Positions 25,701-34,900 of a stretch of 64,000 nucleotides of DNA are shown in pieces. Source of the DNA: Endomychus coccineus (lineage: Eukaryota; Arthropoda; Insecta; Coleoptera; Endomychidae). Location of the stretch: contig OY294068.1 of assembly GCA_958510875.1 (NCBI GenBank), positions 191,852,315 through 191,916,314 on the forward strand, in the 5' to 3' direction. The position numbers were made by a program, and so were the translations under genes. Position 1 is the first letter of the stretch. Each line of letters opens with the position of its first letter. Below the pieces are notes generated by a model. The model was not told the origin of the DNA. It did not search any database and worked only from the letters and a program-made list of their open reading frames with translations.

Positions 25701-27710
25701 TGTTTATCAGGCTGACCAGTTAAAATTTGACTGAAAATGAACTGCAAGTTAACCCTCCCAAACCTGGTGGAAAATATTCATTGGTATTGGCAATTGTTGT
25801 TTCAATCGATGGTGAAGAGTCCCCATAATGTTTAACAAGGGATGCTTTGGGTTGCGTAATGTTTATTCCACGCAAGAACTAATGTTTAATCAAGACGCGG
25901 AATTCACTTTTTTCGATGTTACAAAATTTTCAAGGTTGCTTACTTTCGATGGATGTCAAAACAGAACCGAATGACATATCAGTCTGATAATTGTAATGCG
26001 TAGTAGATAAAGATGGCACTTCACAAATGTCACATGGGATTTTCGATTGTGGCGCCATCTGTTTTATTTTTCAGGGAGTTTTCACCTTGCCCTCGTATAT
26101 CATGGCAAATATGTCCACCGGTGGCACTACATTTTCCTCGTTCCGCTGATCAGCTCGAGGAAAGAACTATTAGCTGCAGTGATCGAACTATAGGAACCTC
26201 ATTACCTTTGTGGAATCATCATCATTTGAGGGGAGGGGTCTTAGCCCCCTGATGCACTTAGGCCACTTAGTTGGGCCAATTGTACGCCCCGCGGTCAGAA
26301 GCCTATTCTATTGTAGCAGGTTTGTGGCCCACCAGGAAGCCAGAATATTGCCAATGCTGGCTTCCATAGGTTGTTCTGGGAGCAGTTTTGATTCTCCGAA
26401 GTGTCGGTGCCTGAGGGATGCTAATGCTGGGCATTCCAACAGGATGTGAGAGGCACCTCACTGCATTTCCTACATATTGGGTCATCTGTGATGCCCATAG
26501 CGTGGAGATGTTTGTTAAGACGACAGTGACCGGTTAGGATCCAGTCATCTCTCTGATGTCCCTTCTGTTCAGAGAAAGGAGTTTCTTTGAGAGCCTAGGC
26601 ACAGGCTCTTTGATAAAGAGCTTGGCCTGTCTCATGCGTGGTGATTCTCGTCACAGTTTAGACCACTCTTTATTCAGTTGGCCCAGAACGGCGAGACCCC
26701 CTACGCAGTTTGATAAAGTGACCATTGGCTCCGGCCCGATAGGAACGCTAGACGACCCTCGCCTGGCCAGAGAGTCGGCCATTTCATTCCCTACAACTCC
26801 GCTGTGTCCGGGAACCCAGATGAGTTGAACTTTATTTCTCTTAGCTAGTTCAGCCAGTGTACCCTGCATTCTTTGACAAGGCTTGATGTAACTCTGGGTG
26901 ATTTGAGAGCTCCCAGAGCCGACCGGCTGTCTGTGCAAATATATATGCTCCCATTTACATAGTTTCTTCTTCTTCGCAAGTCAGTATTGCGTAGACCTCC
27001 GCCAGAAAAACCGGGCAGTAAGCGCCTAGAGTCACTGAGATAGTGATCCTTGGCCATTTTAGGTACACTCCCGCCCCAGAAGACTGGCCTACCTTGGACC
27101 CATCTGTGAACGATACGAGCACGTCTGGTGGCAGTAGGGTGAGGGTATCGTTGTTCCAATCTCCTCTATCCGGGATGAGTATTTTGGGAGAAGTGAGAAT
27201 GTGGAATGATATTTAACTGTTAATTTGTTCTTTTGTTGATCATTATCTCGTATTGTACTTTTAGTATTTCATGAAACAAATTATTTCCAGATACAGATTG
27301 GAGAGATGACTCCATCGAAGGAATCCTTTGATTCACTCTTGAGATACATATATTACGGGGATGTTAACATGCCACCGGAAGACTCCTTGTATCTGGTATC
27401 AGCTCCATTCTTCTACGGATTCACAAATAATCGCCTACAAGCATTCTGTAAACAAAATCTAGAGATGAACGTCTCATTCGAGAACGTCATCCAGATATTG
27501 GAAGCAGCCGATAAAATGCAGGCAGCCGATATGAAGAAATACGCGTTAAGTTTGATCGTTCACCATTTTACCAAAGTAGCAAAGTTGCCAAAATTAAAAT
27601 TATTGAGCAAAGAATTGATAATTGATATTCTTATGGCACTCGCTAGTGACATGAGCGAAACGAAAATGTGTCAAGATGTGTCCACTGTTAGTTTGAGCAG
27701 TGATTCTTGA
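10718..27710 (+). CDS. Lztr1: LZTR1 homologue (Kelch-BTB substrate adaptor), five coding exons
   Basis: Exons 10718-10845, 10988-11411, 14344-14507, 24116-25292 and 27291-27710 join in phase to give 770 aa; every junction has a GT donor and AG acceptor. Exons 1-4 encode six Kelch blades (VYVFGG-type repeats such as IYVFGGDNG and LWIFAGYDG). These are followed by BTB-BACK 1 from about residue 365 (FCDLQFLVG) and BTB-BACK 2 from about residue 590 ([19 protein letters not shown]), ending at a natural stop. LZTR1 is the cullin-3 adaptor that ubiquitinates RAS-family GTPases such as RIT1. The architecture and length match the family, so the gene looks intact. Introns 2, 3 and 4 are swollen by transposons (2.9, 9.6 and 2.0 kb). 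Intron 3 carries the nested dgrn-type gene on the opposite strand. Confidence 0.93.
11558..12874 (-). mobile_element. Tc1-family transposon copy A, degenerate DD34E transposase
   Basis: Read on the minus strand: the N-terminal paired-type HTH domain lies at 12669-12235 (start [25 protein letters not shown]). The first catalytic block is at about 12231-12010 (VLFTDETR). The second and third residues lie at 11943-11746 ([13 protein letters not shown], then [12 protein letters not shown]). The spacing between the second Asp and the Glu is 34, the Tc1 signature. Frameshifts separate the three blocks. Ends carry gtcaaaagtcttggaccccc in inverted orientation. The left end also has the extra terminal bases cacacaac, absent at the right. 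It lies in LZTR1 intron 2. Confidence 0.88.
12900..13590 (+). mobile_element. LINE reverse-transcriptase remnant
   Basis: Plus-strand pieces of RT occur: an [13 protein letters not shown] block near 13090-13130 in broken frame, the catalytic [13 protein letters not shown] block at about 13290-13330, and [13 protein letters not shown] at about 13447-13485. A YADDT-like block follows at about 13538-13552. The gene is riddled with frameshifts and truncated on both sides. It lies between the two Tc1 copies inside LZTR1 intron 2. Confidence 0.8.
13595..14126 (+). mobile_element. Tc1-family transposon copy B, C-terminal half only
   Basis: The plus-strand frame 13604-14005 begins at the second catalytic residue ([20 protein letters not shown]) and continues through [13 protein letters not shown] to the natural C-terminus. 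The right terminal repeat (ggtccaagacttttgacgtt, continuing gtgtg) is the mirror image of copy A's left end for about 200 bp. The N-terminal half is missing, so A and B together form a large inverted pair around a LINE fragment. Confidence 0.85.
14553..16150 (-). mobile_element. hAT-type remnants with a ZMYM1-like transposase C-terminus
   Basis: The minus-strand frame 15564-15190 encodes the hAT dimerisation region ([29 protein letters not shown]). Further transposase pieces lie in broken frame to about 16100. The left end cagtggcggctcgtg at 14918, and a related cagtgacggctcctcg at 14554, look like hAT-type termini of the same family; the second probably belongs to a separate small relative. 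No right-end partner is visible, so the element is truncated. It lies in LZTR1 intron 3. Confidence 0.72.
16211..17446. mobile_element. Foldback elements with the shared end ccgggatatcaaaaat
   Basis: An element with inverted arms runs from taccgggatatcaaaaat at 16866 to the mirror sequence ending atcccggta at 17444. Each arm includes ttggtcaagggtgg and a roughly 150-bp extension (cacacgttttagattccac). Additional solitary ends lie at 16211-16253 and 17275-17310, so several insertions or rearrangements overlap here. The same family recurs at 42984 and at 55798-56691. Confidence 0.82.
17447..18555. other. Region downstream of the dgrn-type gene
   Basis: It holds the 3' UTR of the minus-strand RING gene (a candidate aataaa on the minus strand lies near 18220). 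Further on, an unassigned minus-strand frame at 18150-17915 ([20 protein letters not shown]) is preceded by an AG acceptor-like site. I recognise no family for that frame and no upstream exon, so it is not called as a gene. Confidence 0.4.
18556..19542 (-). CDS. dgrn: SUMO-targeted ubiquitin ligase, RNF4/degringolade type
   Basis: A single intronless ORF of 328 aa. The C-terminus is a C3HC4 [24 protein letters not shown], then [12 protein letters not shown] and MCPTCRKRI. The N-terminal half has a basic patch (residues 50-70, [16 protein letters not shown]) and two acidic hydrophobic patches resembling SUMO-interacting motifs (NLIDSDDED near residue 126 and [10 protein letters not shown] near 210). 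RING plus SIMs is the RNF4/Drosophila dgrn arrangement: such ligases ubiquitinate poly-SUMOylated proteins in the nucleus, in repair and transcription. The length matches the fly protein better than mammalian RNF4. A second Met (MDSVGASS, residue 42) is a plausible alternative start. The gene lies wholly within LZTR1 intron 3, opposite strand. Confidence 0.85.
   Translation of the reverse strand: MSTKVNNSFERKIVTRVSKLLVEHNIDITVKYKKLFYITPIMDSVGASSTRNRGKGKRPRGRNTRNRRSFTENIMDSPLSQLVDLGVQLAFGKTRKQITAKKPRQRKAKSPQNKKPSSFSIARSNLIDSDDEDILSDFPTHINNICSTVKSRVDDFFKSSGLESDDEPDFDLNTVAGYSGIKNNLAMETEVDCTSGSASKPLQQQDTAYVIDDDSNDHLQSLEEIESYRKNTELMLKNATSLLDKFTGTEKVHEPSEPNSSKESVNDDSGRLHDCPVCYEPLASKTIATTPCGHLFCRECIERVAVQIKMCPTCRKRISKKKILTIFV
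19675..19940. mobile_element. MITE with terminal repeats catagagatc / gatctctatg (empty-site copy)
   Basis: The inverted ends extend through about 31 bp (catagagatcatatag, then tagaggagtaaagc). The interior (gttaaaataccgcag, cgcaacgaatacataggcta) is shared with the copy at 29327-29885. At 19865-19867 this copy has a single TAA where the other carries a 421-bp Harbinger insertion. Confidence 0.85.
20084..20677 (-). mobile_element. P-superfamily transposon, internally deleted, with a THAP-domain exon
   Basis: Perfect 29-bp terminal inverted repeats lie at 20084-20112 (cacggtcgtacatacaggtc...) and 20649-20677. They are bracketed by identical 8-bp direct repeats gttattac at 20076-20083 and 20678-20685. 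Inside, on the minus strand, an exon at 20468-20304 encodes a THAP-like zinc-finger N-terminus: [20 protein letters not shown], then [10 protein letters not shown] and FYVCEK. It ends at a GTGAGT donor. An 8-bp target duplication, about 30-bp repeats beginning CA, and a THAP-headed transposase about 210 bp from the 5' end match the P-element superfamily. The rest of the transposase is missing, so the copy is non-autonomous. It lies in LZTR1 intron 3. Confidence 0.82.
21414..24009 (-). mobile_element. DNA transposon (family unassigned) split by a mariner insertion
   Basis: Inverted ends are 28 bp perfect: atatctggggtttggttcac (21414-21441, with aagggcg) and the mirror at 23982-24009. Weaker similarity continues inwards through gtcaca. 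On the minus strand, a Cys-rich segment (23821-23507, with CHCRNRC and [16 protein letters not shown]) is separated by the mariner from a second piece (22130 to about 21830, [17 protein letters not shown]). This pair of motifs is familiar from a transposase-like gene family common in insect genomes, but I cannot name its superfamily with confidence. The gene carries stops and is not functional. Confidence 0.72.
22134..23430 (+). mobile_element. mariner-family transposon copy 2, near full-length, mutated
   Basis: The ends gggttttccaatagggacgg (left) and ggccttaatggaaaaccc (right) are imperfect inverted repeats. The transposase would start at 22243 ([13 protein letters not shown]) but meets a stop after 13 codons. 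An open frame continues 22313-23254. The first catalytic block is damaged by a frameshift around 22645-22800. The second and third blocks are intact ([30 protein letters not shown]). The spacing from the second Asp is 36 residues to the first candidate third Asp (CDL) and 41 to the next (LDFF), consistent with the DD41D group. It is inserted within the transposon at 21414-24009. Confidence 0.88.
25801..26062 (+). repeat. Dispersed repeat, about 260 bp (copy 1)
   Basis: It matches 51500-51735 in the same orientation, from caatcgatggtgaagagtcc through tttaatcaagacgcg to gtggcgcc. No ORF or terminal repeat pair is evident. It may be a SINE or MITE. It lies in LZTR1 intron 4. Confidence 0.8.
26212..27195 (-). 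mobile_element. LINE 3' remnant (RNase H and C-terminal region), reversed sister of 995-2575
   Basis: Minus-strand reading gives the RNase H pieces [20 protein letters not shown] (about 26970-26900), then [20 protein letters not shown] (about 26840-26770), and the 3' tail with catcatcattt at 26217. Both the RNase H catalytic Asp of CTDS and the GHSG..GNEMAD motif are recognisable, but the frame is broken in several places. It is 5'-truncated and lies in LZTR1 intron 4. Confidence 0.88.
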
Positions 27711-29326
27711 TCTTGAGTAATTGCGAGTTTATGAAATTTTAAGAAATCGATGGAATCTGGTGAATATAATAGGATTGATCTGAATCTATGGGTTCTTCAT
27801 AGTTTCATACCTTGGTTCTTCTTTTTGCTACACTCATTTGTCTAAGACTTACTCAAAAGTAGGGGATGTATAATCGAATTACCCTTAATCAGCAAAATAG
27901 ATATATGTTCCATTGAAATAACTTGTTGGTGTCATGTAAGTGTAATTTTGAATCGTATTTAGCATACATCGAATCTTTTGATCATTTAGTTCATCCGAAT
28001 CTCATTTCAATCTCAATATACAAAGAAGAGATGCTTTACGATGTCATGAGTCAATTATAAAGGAACAACATGAATTCTCTTGACAATCTCCTGAAAGTAT
28101 CCACTAGTCATTGTTCAGAGGCCTTAAAATATCGGGTCGCCTCGTATCGACAAGAGTTCAAATGGTTCTTGACCACACCCGAAATCCAAGGCCGAAGCGC
28201 GATCGCATAACGTCATCACTTACAGTGTTGCACTATAATATAGAAGACAGAAGCCATATTGGAGCCCACTGACGATAATTTCAATTAAAAATGTCGCAAC
28301 AACGATCGAAACACGAACAATTAAAATTTCAACACATTGATATGAATATGTATTAGAAAACCACTACACAACACTGTTTCTACAGTTGAAGACGTCATAT
28401 CTCAAGGAAGAGGCAAAACGGTATGAGTTTAAGAAACAAAAATCCCGTTGCGTTGCTACAATGCGGTACAATGTAAAACAGATGCGATTAAAATTTTATG
28501 ACTTATCACAGAAAAGGTCTTTGCTGCATCAATTTACTGATTTATTGTATTAGCTTTCTACATATACATATTTTAAAGGTCATAAAGATGTACGTAGAAA
28601 TATGCAAGTAACTAAATTTGTATAACTTTGACTCAACGATTGTACATCAGTTCTATGATTTACAGGCTCAGCATCACGTTTCATCTTAATAATTTCGAGG
28701 ATAGAACATTTATAATAATTGGTTTCTTTAGATTATATATTGACATTTTTATAATCGAGCTGATGGTTACAATCAAAACAATGTATAGCAAGAGCGGTGG
28801 AAATATTGCTTATAAATTCCTGCAGAAGCCCCATCGCAATCTAAACAATTTATTTTATATTCCGTGTGTGTTTGTTAAAGTTATTAAAGATTGAACATTT
28901 TAGATTTGAAAAATATATTCTTCAACACGCTTTCACAATCCGACTATTCTATGATTCAAAACTAGATTGTAACGTATATCATTCTAACAAACAATCGGAA
29001 TACATATTCTGTATTAGTTTTCGACCAATCGGAAAAAGCTTAGCTACTTTCTTGAAACAATTATGTCGATCTACGCCTTGTCGTTGAATGTAGCGTTCAT
29101 ATGACGACCTTTGTTCCAGTTGCTATGGTTACATATTGATATTAACGCCCATCGCGTTTATTACTTTCATCATTTCAAGTGACAGTTTGCATTGTTTGCG
29201 GAACAGTAAGTTTGACAAAACTATTATTATTAATTAATAAAAGCTTATTACGAATGGCATATTCCCTGCTCGTGCTTTATTATTGTTGTTTGAAAATACC
29301 TGTCAAAACTGCAGTAATGTTTCGAG
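27711..29326. other. Intergenic region downstream of LZTR1
   Basis: It contains the LZTR1 3' UTR and unassigned AT-rich sequence. Short frames at 28628-28894 and 28866-29087 have no recognisable domain or splice support. I see no gene here. Confidence 0.45.
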
Positions 29327-29925
29327 CATAGAGATCATATAGTACGAGTTAAAATACCGCAGTGGGGTACGGATAACTCATAGCGTAAAGGCCCGTCCAG
29401 ACATACTAGTGTTTGTTTCGCAATGGAGTGGACAAAAGAAATCGTGCTCAATTTAATCAAGATTTACAGGGAAAAGGAGATTTTGTGGAATAGCAAACAT
29501 CTCAAATATTACAACAAAATTTAAAAAAATGATGCATGGGATGAAATTGCTAAGCGTTTAAAAACTACTACAAATGAATGCAAAAAAAAAATGGATTACT
29601 GGCATCGCTCAGGCGCGAAAAATTAAAAATAAAGAAATCTTGCTTCCAACACGAACTAGGACTGGAACGTATAAATGTTACGTACCGATGATACGCGACG
29701 ATGCTATGTTCGCGACTTTTACTTTGCCACACTAACCTCGTCGCGTACAAATTTTGTTACGCGATGGAGCTATGTTGTTACGCCGAAATGCTTGTGTCTG
29801 AACGCGGCTTAAGATCGAACATGGTACGCAACGAATACATAGGCTATATAGGGGCTTTACTCCTCTATACTATATGATCTCTATGGTTTCGATCCTCTAT
29901 ACTATATGATCTCTATGGTTTCGAG
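29327..29925. mobile_element. MITE copy 2 carrying a nested Harbinger element
   Basis: Same family as 19675-19940: left end catagagatcatatagtacg, right end ctcctctatactatatgatc (to 29885). The terminal about 36 bp are duplicated in tandem (29886-29925). The body is interrupted at TAA by the element at 29389-29809. Confidence 0.85.
29389..29809 (+). mobile_element. Harbinger/PIF fragment with a MADF-domain ORF, TAA target duplication
   Basis: Imperfect ends aggcccgtccagaca and (reverse complement of the right end) agccgcgttcagaca match at 12 of 15 positions. They are flanked by TAA at 29386-29388 and 29810-29812, the 3-bp duplication typical of PIF/Harbinger. A MADF-like DNA-binding segment starts at 29423 (MEWTKEIVLNLIKIYREKEI, later AWDEIAKRLKTTTNECKKKM), with one in-frame stop. 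Harbinger elements carry such a Myb/MADF accessory protein. No transposase is present, so the copy is internally deleted. Confidence 0.8.
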
Positions 29926-30286
29926 ATAAAATTGGTGACAATATACATAGAAGTCAGAACTTTAATAAAATCTTGAGTGTTCGTTCGTTTTCTTTATCAA
30001 TATTATAAATTTCTATGAAATAACTGCTCCAACAATCAATTATTTAATAATACATGCTTATAACCAAATAAACAACCATATTGAAATGATTTGTGTGATT
30101 TCTATTTATATAATTTCAGCTCCCTATATAGTGAGGATTTAGTAATCCTTCAATATAGGCTTGTAACTTCCAATAAAATACTAAACTTTGTGTAAAAAGT
30201 TTATATATTGAAGATCTTAGATATTATGAATGGCATTTAATTCACTCAATAAAATATAATTTTAAACTAAGTTGCCTAATGTTATG

Positions 30287-30868
30287 CTAATATCCTCTTT
30301 CCATCAACCAATGTTTTATTGCATTGACATAGTCTCCATTAATGCATATGAAACCAGCAAATTCATGAATTTGCATCCGCAAAGGTGACTTACACATTGG
30401 TGACAAAAATGTTTGCAGCTCTTCGCCTAAAAGCCAAATATCGCCCTGAATTTTCTTAACATATGTATGTCTCTTGATACCCCTTTGTGTGATTTTTAAG
30501 TAAACTGGTATCATGTGGTTTTTCGTTCTCGATATGAAGTAAGGTCTATTTTCTAAATTCTCTGCTTGTGGTTTCCAGCCTGATAGGTAGTTAGCTTTAG
30601 CCAATGGCTCAGGAACAGTTGTTGGAGGTAACAATCTTTCTACATATTTCCAATCTTCTTGTAAGCTAGTAGCATTGTATTTGGCTTTAATATCTACATC
30701 TACCAGAAATGGAGAACTGTAGTAACCTGACTCTCTTAGCAGTATTTTCTGCAATTAATTAATTTAATCTAAATAATCTGAATAGTTGTATAGAATGCCT
30801 ACCGTGCCGGTTTGTCCTGGATTGTAAGTACGTAATAAAAAACGAGTTTTTCTCAATAACACCGACAT
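30287..30868 (-). CDS. mRpL49: Mitochondrial ribosomal protein L49
   Basis: The main exon (30748 or slightly less, down to 30287) encodes the conserved mL49 domain: WKYVERLLPPTTVPEPL, SGWKP, RTKNHMIPVYLKI, IQGDIWLLGEELQTFL and a C-terminal HWLMERGY. It is a subunit of the mitoribosome large subunit. A first exon at 30868-30804 starts MSVLLRKTRFYYV, a plausible mitochondrial presequence, and ends at GTAGGC. The obvious acceptor (TTGCAG before 30748) does not keep this frame. A weaker acceptor (CTAAG before 30734) does, giving about 170 aa. The identity is solid; the exon junction is uncertain. The gene is head to head with the transformer-like gene. Confidence 0.87.
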
Positions 30869-31946
30869 CTCTTCAATAAAACCTTCCCCAAATAATACAA
30901 TCTACTTTTTAATTGAAAATACAGGTTAGATTAGGTCCACTCCATAGACCAATAAAAAAAATTGGATTGATGTTTAGACCATAGAACAACTCTGTAGATA
31001 AGAAATAATCAATTATTTTTGCAATACAACCAATTTATAGATGTAAGAACAAGCTAAAAAACTGTTAAGGTTTGATTTCCGATTTCGACAAATCCGGCAT
31101 TTACAAAATCGATTGTGATTCGTGTTCAAAATGATAAGCAGCTCAAATAAGAAGGAACATTTTAACTTGGTATAAGGAATATTTTACCCATATAAAGAAA
31201 AATAATTGTGAGAAGTCAGCATTAATTGATTATTGATTAACAGGTCACACCATTTAAAAGTTTATCACTTTTAAATCACAGTACAGACAAATATCTAGTT
31301 AATTTAGAAGGGATGGAAATGTATAAACGAAAAAACTATTTATTAAATTGCGATTTATCTCCAGCTGAGGGTAACTCCTTGTTTACATTATTATGCCCAA
31401 ATAGTATTTCAACAGGCACATTTTGATTTATAATTTAGTTTACTCTGATGATAGCTACTTGATAGTCTATATCTATAGTGTTATAGTGAATCCACAGTGT
31501 GAACTCTTAAAGTTTATTAGTCACAGATCAACTGTTCCGAGCTTACAGAGAATAGGTATTTAGAGATTATTTTGTGGTGGTTGGCCACAGAACTGTTAGT
31601 AACCTCTTTTCAGGTTCGGATTAGGACAGGAGTTTTCATTGTTTTCATTTCTATCTAACTAATAATTTAATAGACTCCTTTGTTGGTTATTTTTTAAATG
31701 GAAGGGCATCACATAAATAAACAATACATATTTAGAGATGAACATGATCTCATTTCAAGTTGAGAATAGGATTTAGCAAATTCAAACTAATAATATGTGA
31801 GAAAACACCTAGGCAAATAATGGCTAATGTAAAGTGAGTTATCAATTTTTGTTAAATAGTGCCGCCAATAGACTTTAGTATAAACAATTAATATTTCTTC
31901 AACTACTAGAATACATGCTGAATTTGTAATTTGACTTAGGAAAAAC
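30869..31946. promoter_or_regulatory. Shared upstream region of mRpL49 and the transformer-like gene
   Basis: It lies between two divergent start codons. It contains one copy (31020-31525) of a block repeated in intron 4 of the transformer-like gene. A tttgacttag at 31937 could be a splice acceptor for a 5' UTR exon just before the start codon. No core promoter motif is certain. Confidence 0.45.
31020..31525 (+). repeat. Diverged direct duplication, copy upstream of the transformer-like gene
   Basis: It matches 41872-42302 in the same orientation: gcaatacaacca, gatgtaagaacaag, cataaagaaaaataat, tatcacttttaaa, cacagtacagac, tgtttacattatta, ccaaatagtattt, cacagtgtgaactc. Insertions and deletions separate the two copies, so it is old. 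Neither copy has a clear ORF. Confidence 0.75.
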
Positions 31947-34900
31947 ATGAAGCAGCAAACAATTTTCCCACATCAAAGTGCTGATGTCGCAGAACTGAAA
32001 AGCATAAAAGTTAAGGTTCAGAGACGCAATATTCCAGAACCTGAAGTGTCAACACCAATTTTTCGAGGGTTGGATGATCCTGCATCGTTGAAGGTGCATT
32101 TTAAAAAGGGTGAGTTTTACCGTATTTGGTACTATACTATAAAAAAAAATGTAGACTACTGATTAGTTTTGAATATAAAACTTTGAAGCATTAAAGAATA
32201 TACTGTTTTCAAACATCCAGGATGCTCAAATGCTGAGAACTATGAAGCATAAGAACAAAATCAATCACATTTGTAAATATAAAATATTAAATAAACCACG
32301 ATAACATCCAGAAAGTGAAATAGTTAATTTTGAAACTAAGGTCTTCACTAGCTCTGGAAAGTAAATGCAATTAGTAGAAAGTGAAGTCTATTATTTTTTA
32401 GATTGTTTCAGGTTTATGAGAAACCGGAATATGTATTCGATATCTGAATGTTATTGTTGTTATTGGGTGTATTCAATTTGTAACTCAAAAATTTTGTCTA
32501 GAACCTATATTTTTTTTTATTACTTTATCAACATTTTGTATTTCTTGAAGTTGTGAAGTTGGTATCACATGAAAGTAGCAATTCTATTTTTTAATTTTTT
32601 ATCATTCATTAATCCAACATAATATAATACAGTTTCCAGATATAGGTGTTAGAGCTGTAGTATGGGGAAGATAATGTATGCTTATTCATTCAAAAAAATT
32701 AAGGTTTCAGTAAAAATAAAGGTTACTAAAGAGAAGTCAAATTTAAGGGAATCAAAGAACAATATCTACACAATTTGTAACATTTTTTAATTTGCAGAAC
32801 ACCAAACCTTTTTAATTCATAATAAATGTTTTATTGAGAAGATATATTTAGTAAGACATACTTGGACATAATAATGATTTTGAGGAAAAATTGAGGTACA
32901 ATTGCATTCAAATAAAAAACGTTGTTCAATCCCTACTAGAATATCATTGAAAACTCTATTCAGCTTTCAATGAATTTCAAATTCTAGGACTTTCAAAGTA
33001 GAATATTCCCAAATTTTCAGAAATTGAGTAATCAGAAGAACATTACAGTTAGTGTAAAAAAAATTCAATTTGTTCACCTCTGAATAAAAGTAATAGCCCT
33101 TGTTGAATTAAATGTTAAAATAATTTTTCAAGCTATTCAAGGTTAATTTGTACAAGTTTTCTCATTATTATTACCCTCCTGGAGGTTGACATTGGATATG
33201 GGACTGAATCTTTTGGAGATTTCAATCCATAACAGCATAGAGTCCACTGTTCTAATATACATAATTGCTTTGTGGAAATTGTCCATCAAGCGATCAATAA
33301 ATGCTTTTATCAGATCTTCAATTTGTCTATAGACCCTAAAAATATGCATGCTAGAAGAAATAGAAATGGAAGAAATACATTTTTAGTACAACATGAATGA
33401 AGAAAGAAGAATTCGTTGAAAACTTGAAGACATCGAAGATATTTTATTTAATTTACACTTTGAAAGGGCATATTGAGATGAGTTGACAGCTGCAAATCTG
33501 CATATAATGATAACAGTTTCACACTTGTGGTTAATCAAATTAATTTTCAATTTTTGTGTGGAATATACAAGCCTTAAAACTATTCCATCTCATATAATTG
33601 GTCTAATATATTGAAATAAACCTTAATCACACTAAGTGTTTATTGAATTATTTTATTAGATTGAAAAAGGAGAGTTGACATTTGATTTCTATTGAAAATT
33701 TCTTCATAATTCTTCATCATGTTTGATCTGGGAATAAGTTTGAGATCTACTTGAGTTAACTTTTTGTTTACTCGCGTACACATCGAGAAAGTATCGTGAT
33801 CAATGATAATGATAGAACTAATTTTTTAGTCCATTTTATATGAAAATTCTTGGTATTCCAAGCATTCATCCTCTTTAACAGCTGTCAAATTAATCTAAAG
33901 AATATCCAGTTTCCTTTAATATGCCCGACAGTGGCCTTAAGTCAACAGTCATGGCTGCTGTCAGCTCCTCATTATGACTTAATGTTCATAATAAACTATT
34001 TTATTCACTGCATAGTCATATACTTTTGTATCCACTGAAAATAATGATTGAAACTCAATATTTCAAACTAACCACATAATACATCACTTCTCATTTGGAT
34101 CAATAAATTTGAAGATAGAAGAATTGGAAGAGAGAAATAACAGAAAGTATCAAAGAAGAAATAAGAACATGATATCCAATTATGTAGATAATATTATTGT
34201 TATTAAATTATAACTATTCAATGTCTTTATTTATAGAAAATTGAATAATTTTGTAGATGCTGGTTTGTACCCAGTATTCGATCGAGATGACATTATAATC
34301 AATCTGGAATTTCCGGAAAGCCGGATGATTTCGACGGAATCTCGATCAGGTTCAAAAAGTAGAGATCGTAGGAGTAGAAGCAAGAGAAGAACGAAAAGCA
34401 GAAGCCGATCGTGTAGTGGTCAGCGAAGTAGTTCAAACGAAAGTCACAGAACCCTCATGAGAAAGAAACATGGTCCTGATCCAAAGCACTATAGTAAATA
34501 TAGGTTAGTAGAATTTATGCATTTACATTAGAATTTAACGTAATCTACCATAAGATTTGTGCAGATGACACTTTTGTTGGTTATGAAGACATGATAAGCA
34601 ATTTCGTAATTTACTCTGGTTGAGGGGGGCCGTTCTAATTACATGTTTAATAAGCTTCAAAGGAAAAGACTGGGTAAAATTTTTTTTTCAAATTATAGCA
34701 AGCGATCAACCTGCCGTTACAAATTAGATCATAAACATATGTCTTGACTACCAATAACATTCTGCGTTTTTCTCACGTCTCCACACAATTGCGAATAATT
34801 TAATGTATCATAGACTGGTGCTGAGTCAAGTTTTTTAAAAAGTTATTCCAGGATATTCACAGCGAAGTTTTATTTTTGGAAAAAAATTCGCCCTGAGGTG

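Noticed and set aside
28628..29087. Two overlapping plus-strand frames downstream of LZTR1
   Set aside because: Phe/Ile/Lys-rich random-looking translations without domain, splice signals or polyA context.
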